This document shows, piece by piece, positions 33,476 through 46,618 of a DNA stretch of 64,000 bases. The stretch's first letter is position 1, and every line of letters begins with the position of its first letter. Origin of the DNA: Xestospongia bergquistia (Eukaryota; Porifera; Demospongiae; Haplosclerida; Petrosiidae); contig OZ014421.1 in the NCBI GenBank assembly GCA_963965975.1, forward strand, positions 5,941,001 through 6,005,000, in the 5' to 3' direction. The notes below the pieces were generated by a model. The model ran no database searches. It had not been told where the DNA came from and worked only from the letters and a program-made list of their open reading frames with translations. A program made the translations under genes and the position numbers.

Positions 33476-35445
33476 ATGTTGACAGTCTTTACTGCTGTGT
33501 TCATACTATTTAGTAACACTGTGTTGTGCCAAAATCAAATAAGTAAGTAGATCAATAATTTTCCTTGCCATAGTTCTAATATCATCTCTTGTCCATGTAG
33601 ATTTGACTCAATACAACATATTTTATGCTGTCTCTTTTGATGGTTTTAACCTCACTAATACTAGTTCAGGATGTATAGTGATTGGATCTGGTGGTCATTT
33701 GAGATGTTTAAATACTAATGGTAAACTAGTTGATGGAAACATTGGTCCAATGTACTCAATATCTGATAACCTGGGAGAATTCTTTGCTTTTAGTAGATAC
33801 TCAGTAGATGGTATTGGAAGAATTACCTTTAACTTTCCTAATTCTACTAATGTATCAAGTGCAGTTATCTATTTCTTTAACTCACCTGATAACTCCATTG
33901 GACTACCTATGATTAGTCTTTATTGTATGGGTGGACAACCTCTTAGCTATGTCTTTGACAACAATGATGATCTCAGACAAAATGACTCTCAACTGAGAAA
34001 TGTCACTCTCAATATACAACAATTAACTACTGTAGTTCAACTTGATTTTATCTTTAATACTAGTATAGTTGACTGGTTATTAATAAGTGAAGTCAAGTTT
34101 TATAATAGTAAGTTAATATATAAACTATTGATATATCATTAATACATTATCATATACTAGACACTCTAATATCTCCCTCATTGGACAACATTGTCTTCCA
34201 AGATGGTTCCTCACTAAATGTGACCTTAGGACCAGACAACCTTCAGTCTTCAGTCAATATCTCCTGTACAGTAGACAATGATGGTTCCTTTGAGTGGCAA
34301 TGGCAATATAATGAGAGTATCTTGGATCTTCCTGATCGTTCACAAATATTAATAGGAGATGCTACAAGAACCAGTATACTAACTATTAATAAACTCAGAT
34401 ATACTGATACTGGAAATTATTCATGTATTGTAAGACATCTACAGGAAACAGTAAACTACATAAGACTCCTAAAATTAGAATTAACAGGTACTGATTATTA
34501 ATAATATTAACTTTAATTATCACTAATTTTTTAGCTAACATTACTGCTATATCTAATAGCATTACCTCAGCTAATATTGGACATAATGTCACTCTATCAT
34601 GTGAAGTCTATGGATATCTACCACCTAATGTTACTATAATATGGAACTATAATACTGGAGTGATTAATAATGGAGAACATTATAAGATTACAACAAATAC
34701 TGGATCATTAATAGCAATTGACTTCAATGGCAATATTACCAATAGTATTGTCAGTAATCTTACAATATATAATGTAAATAGCAGTCATAATGGGATATAT
34801 ACTTGTGTGATGTTAGTAACATTGCTACAAGCAACAATCAGTTTAAATGGTAAGTTTATTTATAGCTAAAATAACATTATTATGTGTTTTTTTATGCCCA
34901 CATTTATGTAAATGTCACTGACACTTTTCACAGTCATCAGTGTTACTACATCTATTAGCACACTGTCAATTGGTACAACACCTACAAACATTAATACACC
35001 CACTAGTGATGTAACTCCTACCGCTAACATTATACCAATTAATCTTGATATAATTATAGTAGCCATTGTGATATTTCTAATGCTCCTTGCTGTAGTGACC
35101 ATTGTACTTCTTTGTTGTTTAATAAAACAATACAAGAAGAAACAAAGACATGATACTTATGTCTTACAGGAAACAGAGACAAACAAAAACAAACAAGCTG
35201 GAGATATTACTGATATTGATCAGGTGTACACAGTTGTTATGAAAGACAAAGCTCCTGAACTACCACCTACATATCTCTTATCAGAAGACACCATTGATCA
35301 CACTAAAAACACAAATCAACAAGAAGAATATCACATTTTAAACAATCCATTGTATGTAAAACAAGATGAAGTCACTGAAGTATATTCTCTTGCTCATCAT
35401 ATCTATGATGAAGCTAAAGAGCTAACTAATCAAATACCAGATTAG
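33476..35445 (+). CDS. Unit 11: type A two-Ig receptor, complete, shortened stalk
   Basis: Exons 33476-33542, 33601-34107, 34161-34487, 34535-34849 and 34934-35445 give 575 residues. Exon 2 patch PNSTNVSSAV; Ig1 class a with CIVRHLQETVNY. Exon 4 is open although its usual ATG reads ATT, which does not matter for an internal exon. The stalk lacks a 51-base block (ITSISGTSLTPSADVTP-like, 17 residues) present in the other units, an in-frame change between repeated GTAACTCCTA phrases. Membrane helix and NPLY tail are intact. Confidence 0.82.
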
Positions 35446-35621
35446 ATCTGATTGGATCAAAAAAAAGTATAAAACAAATAAAGTGATAACTATTTTTACA
35501 TATGCTGAATTCATTTTTTTAAATTTGTTAATGTATTTTTAAAGAATGTGCCTATAGCTCTGGCTGCATTGCTGTGTATGGTTAATAATTAGGGGGTGGG
35601 GATCAATTTAATACGCAACAA

Positions 35622-35935
35622 AGTACAAAGTACAATATTGGTGTCAATTAATACAATACAGAGTACACTGTCCATTGCTATAACTTCTGCCATTATACCT
35701 ACAGCTAATGAGGCCATAAGACTTGAAATTGTAATAGGAACAACTATAGCCATACTAGTTGTGATAATACTACTCATGATACTTGGATTGAAGAAGAATC
35801 AGAACATGATGTTGCTTAGCTACTATTAATGAAGATACAGTGTACTCCATCCATTATCAACAGAGACAAAGATGTACCACCTGAAGTACCACCTCAATTA
35901 TTTGATGATATTGATGAATATGATAGTACTAGTGA
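35622..35935 (+). pseudogene. Type B terminal-exon relic behind unit 11, cut by hAT 3' end
   Basis: The membrane helix is cut short (CTACTCATGATACTTGG, about 60 bases missing), TTGCTTAGCTAC holds a small insertion, and the CCAT duplication is present. At GTACTAGTGAC (35936) the type B sequence stops and hAT sequence begins, sharing the bases AC. Confidence 0.7.
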
Positions 35936-36461
35936 CAAGGATGACTTTAATGAAGGCCAGTTGAGAGTGCAGTTAGATATTCTAGGAAGTAATATTCCAG
36001 CAGAAGCAAAACCACACGATCTTTCATCTATTCTGGAGTGTGTTCGAGGCCTAAGCTGTTCACAGAAGGCTTTAATGTCTGAAGTATGTGTACTTGTATC
36101 GTTAATTATTGTGATGCCAGCAACCAATGCCACTAGTCAAAGAAGTTTCAGTGCTCTACACACAGTAAAATTGTACTTGAAATCAACAATGACACAAACA
36201 AGGCTCAACAGCATAATGATATTGTCAACACATAAGCACCTGACTGATAAGCTAGACTTGACAGAAATTGAAAATGAATTTGTTAGAGGATATGAACACA
36301 GAATGACAATTTTTGGTACATTTAGTCAATCAGATTGTTAAATATTAAAAACTATTATTAATATCAATTAGTGAACTGAGAGATATATGTATACATACAT
36401 ACATAACTACAGTCAATTAGAAAACTGCCCACCCACTTTAAATTTGCTTCCTACACCCCTG
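35935..36461 (+). mobile_element. 3' fragment of the same hAT element, with right terminal repeat
   Basis: Matches 21634-22179 of the large element, including the dimerisation region, the ATAC repeat and the right inverted repeat (36448-36461). It continues into the same CTATATTATATGAGGTCAAGATG of a class II unit. It lacks 18 bases near 36243 that are present, partly as a repeat, in the larger copy. No left end exists, so it arrived by duplication or recombination and not by its own insertion. Confidence 0.88.
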
Positions 36462-36481
36462 CTATATTATATGAGGTCAAG

Positions 36482-38186
36482 ATGTTGACTGCCTTTGCTG
36501 TGTTCATACTATTCAGTAATATTGTGTTGTCTCAAGTACAGATTGGTAAGTGAGCCTATGTTTATAATTCTATTACCTTACTCTGTACAGATCCACATCA
36601 ATACAACATATTTTATGCTGTCTCATTTGGTGGTTCTAACCTCACTAACACTAGTTCAGGATGTATAGTGATTGGATCAGGTGTTTGTTTGAGATGTTTA
36701 AATACTAATGGTAAACTAGTTGATGGAGACATTGGTCCAATGAACTCAATATCTGATAACCTGGGGGAATTCTTTGCTTTTAGTAGACACTCAGTAGATG
36801 GTATTGGAAGAATTACCTTTAACTTTCAATCTGTTACTCCTGTATCAAGAGCAGGTATCTATTTCTGTGACTCACCTAATAACAGAAACAGAGACAAACA
36901 AAAGCAAACAAGCTGGAGTTATTACTGATATTGATCAGGTGTACACAGTTGTTATGAAAGAGAAAGCTCCTGAACTACCACCTACATATCTCTTGGTAGA
37001 ACTAGAAGAAGACTGCATATTAAACAATTCATTGTATGTAAAACAAGATGAAGTCATTGAAGTATATTCTTATGCTCATCATATCTATGATGAAGCTCAA
37101 GAGGTAACTCATCAAATACCAGTAGTTTATGACAGTGTTGTTGATATGACTGAGTTTAATGTTATTACTGATGAAATGGAATATAATGTACCAATTAAGC
37201 TTCAGCATATCAAAATGAATGAAGGCATTTTTATAAAAGATGATACTGAGGAAATGGAATATGTTGTGTCTACTAAACTTCAACATATAACTCAAAAAAA
37301 TTTTAAAGAAATAAAACAACTTGGTATTGGACAGTTTGGAGAGGTTATTTTAGCTGAGACAATAGGCCTTAGTCTTAAAGATCTACGTATGAGTCCTTCA
37401 GATGATGATAAGTCAGTATCAGTTCAAGTTGTTGTCGAGAAGATGAAAGAAGACACCAACTCAAAATCATGGGAGGCTTTTGACAAAGAAGTCAAATTTA
37501 TGTTTCAGCTAAATCATCCCAATCTCATTCATCTTTTAGCTGTTAGTCACTCTAGTTGTACAGAACATTTTATTGTAATGGAATACATGGAGAATGGAGA
37601 TCTTAACCAGTTTCTGCTGAATCATTGCTTTTGTAGCCAACATCCTCCACCTTCATCTAATCAACTGTCACCTCAAATTCTTCTCTCTATGTGTATTCAA
37701 ATTGCCAATGGTATGACTTACCTTGCCTCTAATAACTACATTCATAGAGATCTTGCTAGTCATAATTGTCTAGTAGGTCAGAATTATGTGATTAAAATTG
37801 GTAATTTTGGTCTAAGTCGTGATCTCTATGATTCTGCCTACTATTGTACTAAGGGTAAAGCTAAGTTGCCAATTCGATGAATGTCAACAGAATGTTATTA
37901 TGGTAAATTCTCAGAGAAGTCAGATGTGTGGGCATATGGTGTGACAGTATGGGAGATTTACACAATGGGACGAGAGGAACCATATGTAACACTCCAAGAT
38001 GAAGATGTCATTGAAGATGCTCTGAAGGGTCCTCATCGTACACTATTGTCCAAGCCAAGTTATTGTCCTCAGGAGGTTTACAATATAATACATCAACATT
38101 GTTGGTCAAGTAATCCCAAGGAGAGAGCACCTTTTGGTAAGCTATTTCAATTATTGGTTGAAATTCAAGATAAAGATTGCATCTGA
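36482..38186 (+). pseudogene. Unit 12: kinase receptor pseudogene lacking Ig and membrane parts
   Basis: Exon 1 (36482-36545) and the first half of exon 2 (from 36591) are normal. Near 36889 exon 2 jumps into the cytoplasmic part of a kinase-type exon 5 (ETETNKSKQ), losing Ig1, Ig2, stalk and membrane helix and shifting the frame. The kinase frame (to 37880) has GIGQFGEV, VVVEK in place of VAVKK (catalytic Lys lost), HRDLASHN, NFG at 37803-37811, and TGA in place of the Trp of IRWMS at 37878-37880. The remainder, 37881-38186, is otherwise open. Its 5' end carries the hAT fragment, as in unit 6. Confidence 0.85.
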
Positions 38187-38577
38187 TTGGATCAAACAAA
38201 AGTATAAAACAAATAAAGTGATAAGTATTTTTACATATGCTGAATTTATTTTTTAAAATTTGTTAATGTATTTTTAAAGGATGTGCATATAGATCTGGGC
38301 AGAAATTAATATATTGCTGTGTATCGTTAATAATTAGGGGGTGGGGATCAGTTTAATACGCAACAAAGTACAAATTTCCAGCTGGACTTAATATGCACTG
38401 TCTATTTTAAATCTGCTTAATTAGAATTTTTTGTTTTTGTTTTTATTAGTAAATTAATTATTACATCATGTTATTGTTGATAGTTTTTGTGTACTTTTAA
38501 GAATGTGTTTTGTGATCAATTTAAACTATAGATATCCTCTTGGAACTCTAGTATTATATTTAATGCTGTCCCAGTAG
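38187..38577 (+). other. 3' flank of unit 12 joined to truncated unit 13
   Basis: Poly(A) signal, common spacer and T-rich stretch; no promoter block and no signal-peptide exon. Ends at the shared CCAGTAG|ACAACATTGG junction. Confidence 0.5.
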
Positions 38578-38583
38578 ACAACA

Positions 38584-41281
38584 TTGGAAGAATTATGTTC
38601 ATTTTGTAGTTCAAGAGCAGGTATCTATTTCTGTGACTCACCTAATAACTCCATTGGACTACCTATGATCAGTCTTTATGGTGTGGGTAGTCAACCTCTT
38701 AGCTATGTCTTTGACAACAATAAAAATCTCAGACAAAATGACTCTCAACTGAGAAATGTCACTCTCAATATAAAACAATTAACTAGTACAGTTCAACTGG
38801 ATTTTATCTTCAATACTAGTATAATTGACTGGTTATTAATAAGTGAAGTCAAGTTTTATAATAGTAAGTTAATATATAAACTATTGATATATCATTAATA
38901 CATAATCGTATACTAGACACTCCAATATCTCCCTCAATGGACAATATTGTCTTCCAGGGTGGTCGCTCACTAACTGTGACCATAGGACCAGACAACCTTC
39001 AGTCTTCAGTCAATATCTCCTGTACAGTAGTCAATAATGGTTCGTTTGAGTGGCAATGGCAATATAATGAGAGTATCATGAATCTTCCTGATCGTTCACA
39101 AATATTAATAGGAGATGCTACAAGAACCAGTATACTAACTATTAATAAACTCAGATATAGTGATACTGGGAATTATACTTGTATTGCAAAGTATTCACTA
39201 GGAACAGTGAACTATACAAGAGTCACAAAATTAGAATTAACAGGTAATGATTATTAATAATATTAAAATTAGTAACACTAATTCTTTTTTAGTTAACATT
39301 ATTGCTATACCTAACAACATGGTATCAGTTACTGTTGGAGATAATGTCACTCTATCATGTGAAGTCTATGGATATCTACCACCTAATGTTACTATAATAT
39401 GGAACTATAATACTGGAGTGATTAATAATGGAGAACATTATAAGATTGCAACAAATACTGGATCATTAATGGCAATTGACTACAATGGCAATACTACCAA
39501 TAGTATTGTCAGTAATCTTACAATATATAATGTAAATAGCAGTGATAATGGGACATATACTTGTATGATGTTAGGAACATTGCTACAAGCAACAATCAGT
39601 TTAAATAGTAAGTTTATTTATAGCTAAAATAACATTATTATGTGTTTTTTTCTGCACACATTTATGTAAATGTCAATGACACTTTTTCAAAGTCATCAGT
39701 GTTACTAAATTTATTAGCACACTGTCAATTAGTACAATACCTACAAGCATTAATACACATAATATTGATGTAACTAATACTACTTCTATTAGTGGTACTA
39801 GTTTAACTACTTCAGCTGATGTAACTCCTACCGCTAACAATATACCAATTAATCTTGAGATAATTATAGTGGCCATTGTGATATTCCTAATGCTCCTTGT
39901 TATAGTGGCCATTGTACTTCTTTGTTGTTTAATAAAACACTACAAGAAGAAACAAAGACATGATACTCATGTCTTACAAGAAACAGAGACAAACAAAAGC
40001 AAACAAGCTGGAGTTATTACTGATATTGATCAGGTGTACATAGTTGTTATGAAAGATAAACCTCCTGAACTACCACCTACATATCTCTTGGTAGAACAAG
40101 AAGAAGACTGCATATTAAACAATCCATTGTATGTAAAAAAAGATGAAGTCATTGAAGTATATTCTTTTGCTCATCATATCTATGATGAAGCTAAAGAGGT
40201 AACTCATCAAATACCAGTAGTTTATGACAGTGTTGTTGATATCACTGAGTTTAATGTTATTACTGATGAAATGGAATATCATATACCAATTAAGCTTCAG
40301 CATATCAAAATGAATGAAGGCATTTTTATAACAGATGATACTGAGGAAATGGAATATGTTGTGTCTACTAAACTTCAACATATAACTCAAGAAAATTTTA
40401 AAGAAATAAAACAACTTGGTATTGAACAGTTTGGAGAGGTTATCTTAGCTGAGACAATAGGCCTCAGTCTTAAAGATCTACGTATGAGTCCTTCAGATGA
40501 TGATAAGTCAGTATCAGTTCAAGTTGCTGTCAAGAAGATGAAAGAAGACACCAACTCAAAATCATGGGAGGCTTTTGACAAAGAAGTCAAATTTATGTTT
40601 CAGCTAAATCATCCCAATCTCATTCATCTTTTAGCTGTTAGTCACTCTAGTTGTACAGAACATTTCATTGTAATGGAATACATGGAGAATGGAGATCTTA
40701 ACCAGTTTCTGCTGAATCATTGCTTTTGTAGCCAACATCCTCCACCTTCATCTAATCAACTGTCACCTCAAATTCTTCTCTCTATGTGTATTCAAATTTC
40801 CAATGGTATGACTTACCTTGCCTCTAATAACTACATTCATAGAGATCTTGCTAGTCGTAATTGTCTAGTAGATCAGAATTATGTGATTAAAATTGGTAAT
40901 TTTGGTCTAAGTCGTGATCTCTATGATTCTGCCTATTATTGTACTAAGGACAAAGCTAAGTTGCCAATACGATGGATGTCAACAGAATGTTATTATGGTA
41001 AATTCTCAGAGAAATCAGATGTGTGGGCATATGGTGTGACAGTATGGGAGATTTACACAATGGGACGAGAGGAACCATATGTAACACTCCAAGATGAAGA
41101 TGTCATTGAAAATGCTCTGAAGGGTCCTCATCGTACACTATTGTCCAAGCCAAGTTATTGTCCTCAGGAGGTTTACGATATAATACATCAACATTGTTGG
41201 TCAAGTAATCCCAAGGAGAGAGCACCTTTTGATAAGCTATTTCAATTATTGGTTGAAATTCAAGATAAAGATTGCATCTGA
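38584..41281 (+). CDS. Unit 13: 5'-truncated two-Ig receptor with DDR-like pseudokinase
   Basis: No signal-peptide exon. A half exon 2 (open from 38584, donor at 38864) is followed by intact exons 38917-39243, 39293-39607 and 39693-41281. The preserved part encodes Ig1 (class b), Ig2, stalk, membrane helix, juxtamembrane tyrosines and a full kinase domain. The glycine loop reads GIEQFGEV (second Gly is Glu). VAVKK and HRDLASRN are kept, and DFG is NFG (40898-40906). Exons 3-5 have no stop, so a receptor could be made if a start were supplied, for example by splicing from an upstream unit, which phase 1 allows. Otherwise it is a recent pseudogene. Residue FNN in FDNN-type motifs and IRWMSTE are normal. 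Confidence 0.75.
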
Positions 41282-41666
41282 TTGGATCAAACAAAAGTAT
41301 AAAACAAACAAAGTGATAACTATTTTTACATATGCTGAATTCATTTTTTAAAATTTGTTAATGTATTTTTAAAGGATGTGCATATAGGTCCGGGCAGAAA
41401 TTAATATATTGCTGTGTATGGTTAATAATTAGGGGGTGGGGATCAGTTTAATACGCAACAAAGTACAAATTTTCAGCTGGACTTATATCCACTGCCTATT
41501 TTAAATCTGCTTAATTAGAATTTTTTGTTTTTGTTTTTATTAGTAAATTAATTATTACGTCATATTGTTTTTGTGTAAGAATGTGTTTTGTGATCAATTT
41601 AAACTATAGATATCCTTATCTTATAGTATTATATTATATAGTATTATATTTAATGCTGTCCCAGTA
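41282..41666 (+). other. 3' flank of unit 13 joined to truncated unit 14
   Basis: As before units 7 and 13, with a small local repeat TATAGTATTATAT near 41624-41650. No gene and no promoter block. Confidence 0.5.
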
Positions 41667-41673
41667 GACAACA

Positions 41674-43332
41674 TTGGAAGAATTATGTTCATTTTGTAGT
41701 TCAAGAGGAGGTATCTATTTCTGTGACTCACCTAACAACTCCATTGGACTACCTATGATCAGTCTTTATGGTGTGGGTAGTCAACCTCTTAGCTATGTCT
41801 TTAACAACAATGATGATCTAAGACAAAGTGACTCTCAACTGAGAAATGTCACTCTCAATATACAACAATTAACTAGTACAGTTCAACTTGATTTTATCTT
41901 CAATACTAGTATAATTGACTGGTTATTAATAAGTGAAGTCAAGTTTTATAATAGTAAGTTAATATATAAACTATTGATATATCATTAATACATTATCATA
42001 TACTAGACACTCCAATATCTCCCTCAATGGACACCATTGTCTTCCAGGATGGTCCCTCAATAACTGTGACCATAGGACCAGACACCCTTCAGTCTTCAGT
42101 CAATCTCTCCTGTACAGTAATCAATGCTAGTTCTTTTGAGTGGCAATGGCAATATAATGAGAGTATCTTGGATCTTCCTGATCGTTCACAAATATTAATA
42201 GGAGATGCTACAAGAACCAGTATACTAACTATTAATAAACTCAGATATACTGATACTGGAAATTATTCATGTATTGTAAGACATGGAACATTGAACGATA
42301 CAAGACTCATAAAATTAGAATTAACAGGTACTGATTATTAATAATATTAACTTTAATTATCATTAATTTTTTAGCTAACATACTTGCTATATCTAATAGC
42401 ATGACCTCAGCTAATATTGGACATAATGTCACTCTATCATGTGAAGTCTATGGATATCTACCACCTAATATTACTATAATATGGAACTATATTACTGGAG
42501 TGATTAATAATGGAGAACATTATAAGATTACAGCAAATACTGGATCATTAATGGCAATTGATTTCAATGGCAATACTACCAATAGTATTGTCAGTAATCT
42601 TACAATATATAATGTAAATAGCAGTGATAATGGGACATATAGCTGTATGATATTAAGAACATTGCTACAAGCAACAATCAGTTTAAATGGTAAGTTTATT
42701 TATAGCTAAAATAACATTATTATGTGTTTTTATGCCCACATTTATGCAAATGTCACTGACACCTTTTCACAGTCATCAGTGTTACTACATCCATTAGCAC
42801 ACTGTCGATTGGTACAACATCTACAAACATTAATACACACAATATTCATGTAACTCCTATTACTTCTATTAGTGGTACTAGTTTAACTCCTTCAGCTGAT
42901 GTAACTACTACCGCCAACAATATACCAATTAATCTTGAGATAATTATAGTAGCCATTGTGATATTTCTAATGCTCCTTGCTGTAGTGACCATTGTATTTC
43001 TTTGTTGGTTAATAAAACAATACAAGAAGAAACAAAGACATGATACTTATGTCTTACAGGAAACAGAGACAAACAAAAACAAACAAGCTGCAGACATTAC
43101 TGATATTAATCAGGTGTACACAGTTGTTATGAAAGACAAAGTTCCTGAACTACCACCTACATATCTCTTGGCAGAAGACACCATTGATCACACTAAAAAC
43201 ACAAATCAACCAGAAGAATATCACATTTTAAACAATCCATTGTCCAAACAAGATGAAGTCACTGAAGTATATTCTCTTGCTCATCATATCTATGATGAAG
43301 CTAAAGAGCTAACTCATCAAATACCAGATTAG
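41674..43332 (+). CDS. Unit 14: 5'-truncated type A two-Ig receptor
   Basis: Half exon 2 (open from 41674, donor at 41954), then intact exons 42007-42327, 42375-42689 and 42773-43332. Ig1 has the short FG loop CIVRHGTLND; Ig2, stalk and membrane helix are normal. The tail has NPLSKQ in place of NPLYVKQ, as in units 3 and 15. There is no signal peptide or ATG of its own, so expression as a surface protein would need an exon from elsewhere. All retained frames are open. Confidence 0.7.
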
Positions 43333-43499
43333 ATCTGATTGGATCAAACAAAAGTATAAAACAAATAAAGTGATAACTATTTTACATATGCTGAATTCAT
43401 TTTTTTAAAATTTGTTAATGTATTTTTAAAGGATGTGCCTATAAGTCTGGCTGCATTGCTGTGTATGGTTAATAATTAGGGGGTGGGGATCAGTTTAAT

Positions 43500-44043
43500 T
43501 GCAACAAAGTACAAAGTACAATATTGGTATCAATTAATACAATACAGAGTACACTGTCCATTGCTATAACTTCTGCCATTATACCTACATTTAGTGAGGC
43601 CATAAGACTTGAAATTATAATAGGAACAACTATAGCCATACTAGTTGTGATAATACTACTCATTTTAATAGACATTACACTTTTATTGATAATAATGCAT
43701 CAAAAGAAGAAACAAAAAAATGATACTTGGATTGAAGAAGAATCAGAACATGATGTCGCTACTATTAATGAAGATACAGTGTACTCCATCCATTATCAAC
43801 AGAGACAAAGATGTACCACCTGAAGTACCACCTCAATTATTTGATGATATTGATGAATATGATAGTACTAGTGACTTGTACCAATTGAATGATCATTCAT
43901 ATGATTATGTTATAGCTAATAATCACGTAGTGTTTGACATATTGGATAAACCTAGTAATAATTATAACTCTACAACTGTGTATTCTTTTCATCATTATGA
44001 GTCTGTTAGTAATGTTATTGAACTATTATATGATCAAACTTAA
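43500..44043 (+). pseudogene. Type B terminal-exon relic behind unit 14
   Basis: Partial stalk, helix and basic stop-transfer, then the CCAT duplication near 43790 gives the short ending VYSIHYQQRQRCTT (stop 43821-43823). The distal tail is preserved out of frame to 44043. Confidence 0.6.
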
Positions 44044-44594
44044 GATATTAATCCTCAAATATCACAATATTATGATATTATTACTAACATGATTGAATCT
44101 CCTGTTACTTTTGATAATACAGAAAGTAGTTTATGATTGTTGTTAATAAAAATAGTTTGTTTTTTTCTTTTTTTAAGTTTTATATCTTTATGTTTACTTT
44201 ATTATTAGATTAATAATAACAAATACAAATTTATTATCATTTTATCACTCAAAGTTATAGACAAAGTTAAGTTAATATTGTTGATGATTATTAATACTAT
44301 TCTTTAATAAAGGTCTAACTATTAAAAACTAAAATAATAAAATACCAATTAAAATAATTCATAATTATTACTTCATGAACTTCATTAGTTCAATGTATAT
44401 TTGATTATATTAACTTAAAATGTTACTTAGAACTTATCTAAAGAATTAACAAGTTGTATTTTTATTAATTAGTCATAAACAAACTAAACACCCACATCAT
44501 GCATTGCTTGTATTTTTATTACAAAATAATATATAAATTACTATAGTAGTAAGTTTTCATACACTCGACTATATTTGTTTTATATCAAGTCAAG
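44044..44594 (+). promoter_or_regulatory. Type B 3' UTR and class I promoter of unit 15
   Basis: Noncoding; nearly the same as 32925-33475. CCACATCATGCATT at 44492-44505, 103 bases before the ATG. Confidence 0.55.
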
Positions 44595-46618
44595 ATGTTG
44601 ACAGTCTTTACTGCTGTGTTCATACTATTTAGTAACACTGTGTTGTGTCAAAATCAAATAAGTAAGTAGATTAATAATTTTCCTTGCCATAGTTCTGATA
44701 TCATCTCTTGTTCATGTAGATTTGACTCAATACAACATACTTAATGCTGTCTCCTTTGATGGTTCTAACCTCACTAACACTAGTTCAAAATGTATAGTGA
44801 TTGGATCTGGTGGTCGTTTGAGATGTTTAAATGGTACTGGTAAACTAGTTGATGGAGACATTGGTCCAATGAACTCAATATCTGATAACCTGGGAGAATT
44901 CTTTGCTTTTAGTAGATACTCAGTAGATGGTATTGGAAGAATTACCTTTAACTTTCCTATTTCTACTTCTGTATCAAGTGCAGTTATCTATTTCTTTAAC
45001 TCACCTAATAACTCCATTGGACTATCTATGATCAGTCTTTATGGTGTGAGTAGTCAACCTCTTAGCTATGTCTTTGACAACAATGATGATCTCAGACAAA
45101 GTGACTCTCAACTGAGAAATGTCACTCTCAATATACAACAATTAACTACTGTAGTTCAACTTGATTTTATCTTTAGTACTAGTATAGTTGACTGGTTATT
45201 AATAAGTGAAGTCAAGTTTTATAATAGTAAGTTAATATATAAACTATTGATATATCATTAATACATTATCATATACTAGACACTCCAATATTTCCCTCAT
45301 TGGTCACCATGGACACCATTGTCTTCCAAATGGTTCCTCACTAAATGTGACCTTAGGACCAGACAACCTTCAGTCTTCAGTCAATATCTCCTGTACGGTA
45401 GACAATGATGGTTCCTTTGAGTGGCAATGGCAATATAATGAGAGTATCTTGGATCTTCCTGATCGTTCACAAATATTAATAGGAGATGCTACAAGAACCA
45501 GTATAATAACTATTAATAAACTCAGATATACTGATACTGGAAATTATTCTTGTATTGTAAGACATCCACATGGAACAGTGAACTACATAAGACTCATAAA
45601 ATTAGAATTAACAGGTACTGATTATTAATAATATTAACTTTAATTATCACTAATTTTTAGCTAAAATTACTGCTATATCTAATAGCATGACCTCAGCTAA
45701 TATTGGACATAATGTCACTCTATCATGTGAAGTCTATGGATATCTACCACCTAATATTACTATAATATGGAACTATATCAATGGAGTGATTAATAATGGA
45801 GAACATTATAAGATTACAACAAATACTGGATCATTAATGGCAATTGACTTCAATGGCAATACTACCAATAATATTGTCAGTAATCTTACAATATATAAAG
45901 TAAATAGCAGTGATAATGGGACATATACTTGTATGATGTTAGAAACATTGCTACAAGCAACAATCAGTTTAAATGGTAAGTTTATTTATAGCTAAAATAA
46001 CATTATTATGTGTTTTTATGCCCACATTTATGCAAATGTCACTGACACCTTTTCACAGTCATCAGTGTTACTACATCCATTAGCACACTGTCAATTGGTA
46101 CAACATCTACAAACATTAATACACACAATATTCATGTAACTCCTATTACTTCTATTAGTGGTACTAGTTTAACTCCTTCAGCTGATGTAACTACTACCGC
46201 CAACAATATACCAATTAATCTTGAGATAATTATAGTAGCCATTGTGATAAATCTAATGCTCCTTGCTGTAGTGACCATTGTACTTCTTTGTTGGTTAATA
46301 AAACAATACAAGAAGAAACAAAGACATGATACTTATGTCTTACAGGAAACAGAGACAAACAAAAACAAACAAGCTGCAGACATTACTGATATTGATCAGG
46401 TGTACACAGTTGTTATGAAAGACAAAGCTCCTGAACTACCACCTACATATCTCTTGTCAGAAGACACCATTGATCACACTAAAAACACAAATCAACCAGA
46501 AGAATATCACATTTTAAACAATCCATTGTCCAAACAAGATGAAGTCACTGAAGTATATTCTCTTGCTCATCATATCTATGATGAAGCTAAAGAGCTAACT
46601 CATCAAATACCAGATTAG
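44595..46618 (+). pseudogene. Unit 15: type A receptor with frameshift at the start of Ig1
   Basis: Exons 44595-44661, 44720-45226, 45280-45614, 45661-45975 and 46059-46618. All are open except the first 60 bases of exon 3, where a nine-base insertion (GTCACCATG-like) and a one-base loss turn CTTCCAAGATGG into CTTCCAAATGG and bring in a TAA. Ig1 proper is intact in the other frame. An AG ending at 45356 would act as an in-phase alternative acceptor and skip the damage, shortening the Ig1 N-terminus by about 25 residues, so a product is not excluded. The tail shows the NPLSKQ change. Confidence 0.65.

Noticed and set aside
37029-37319. Minus-strand frame opposite the juxtamembrane region (also 40115-40414)
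   Set aside because: Shadow of the plus-strand kinase exon; AT-rich, Phe/Ile/Tyr-rich translation without recognisable domain.
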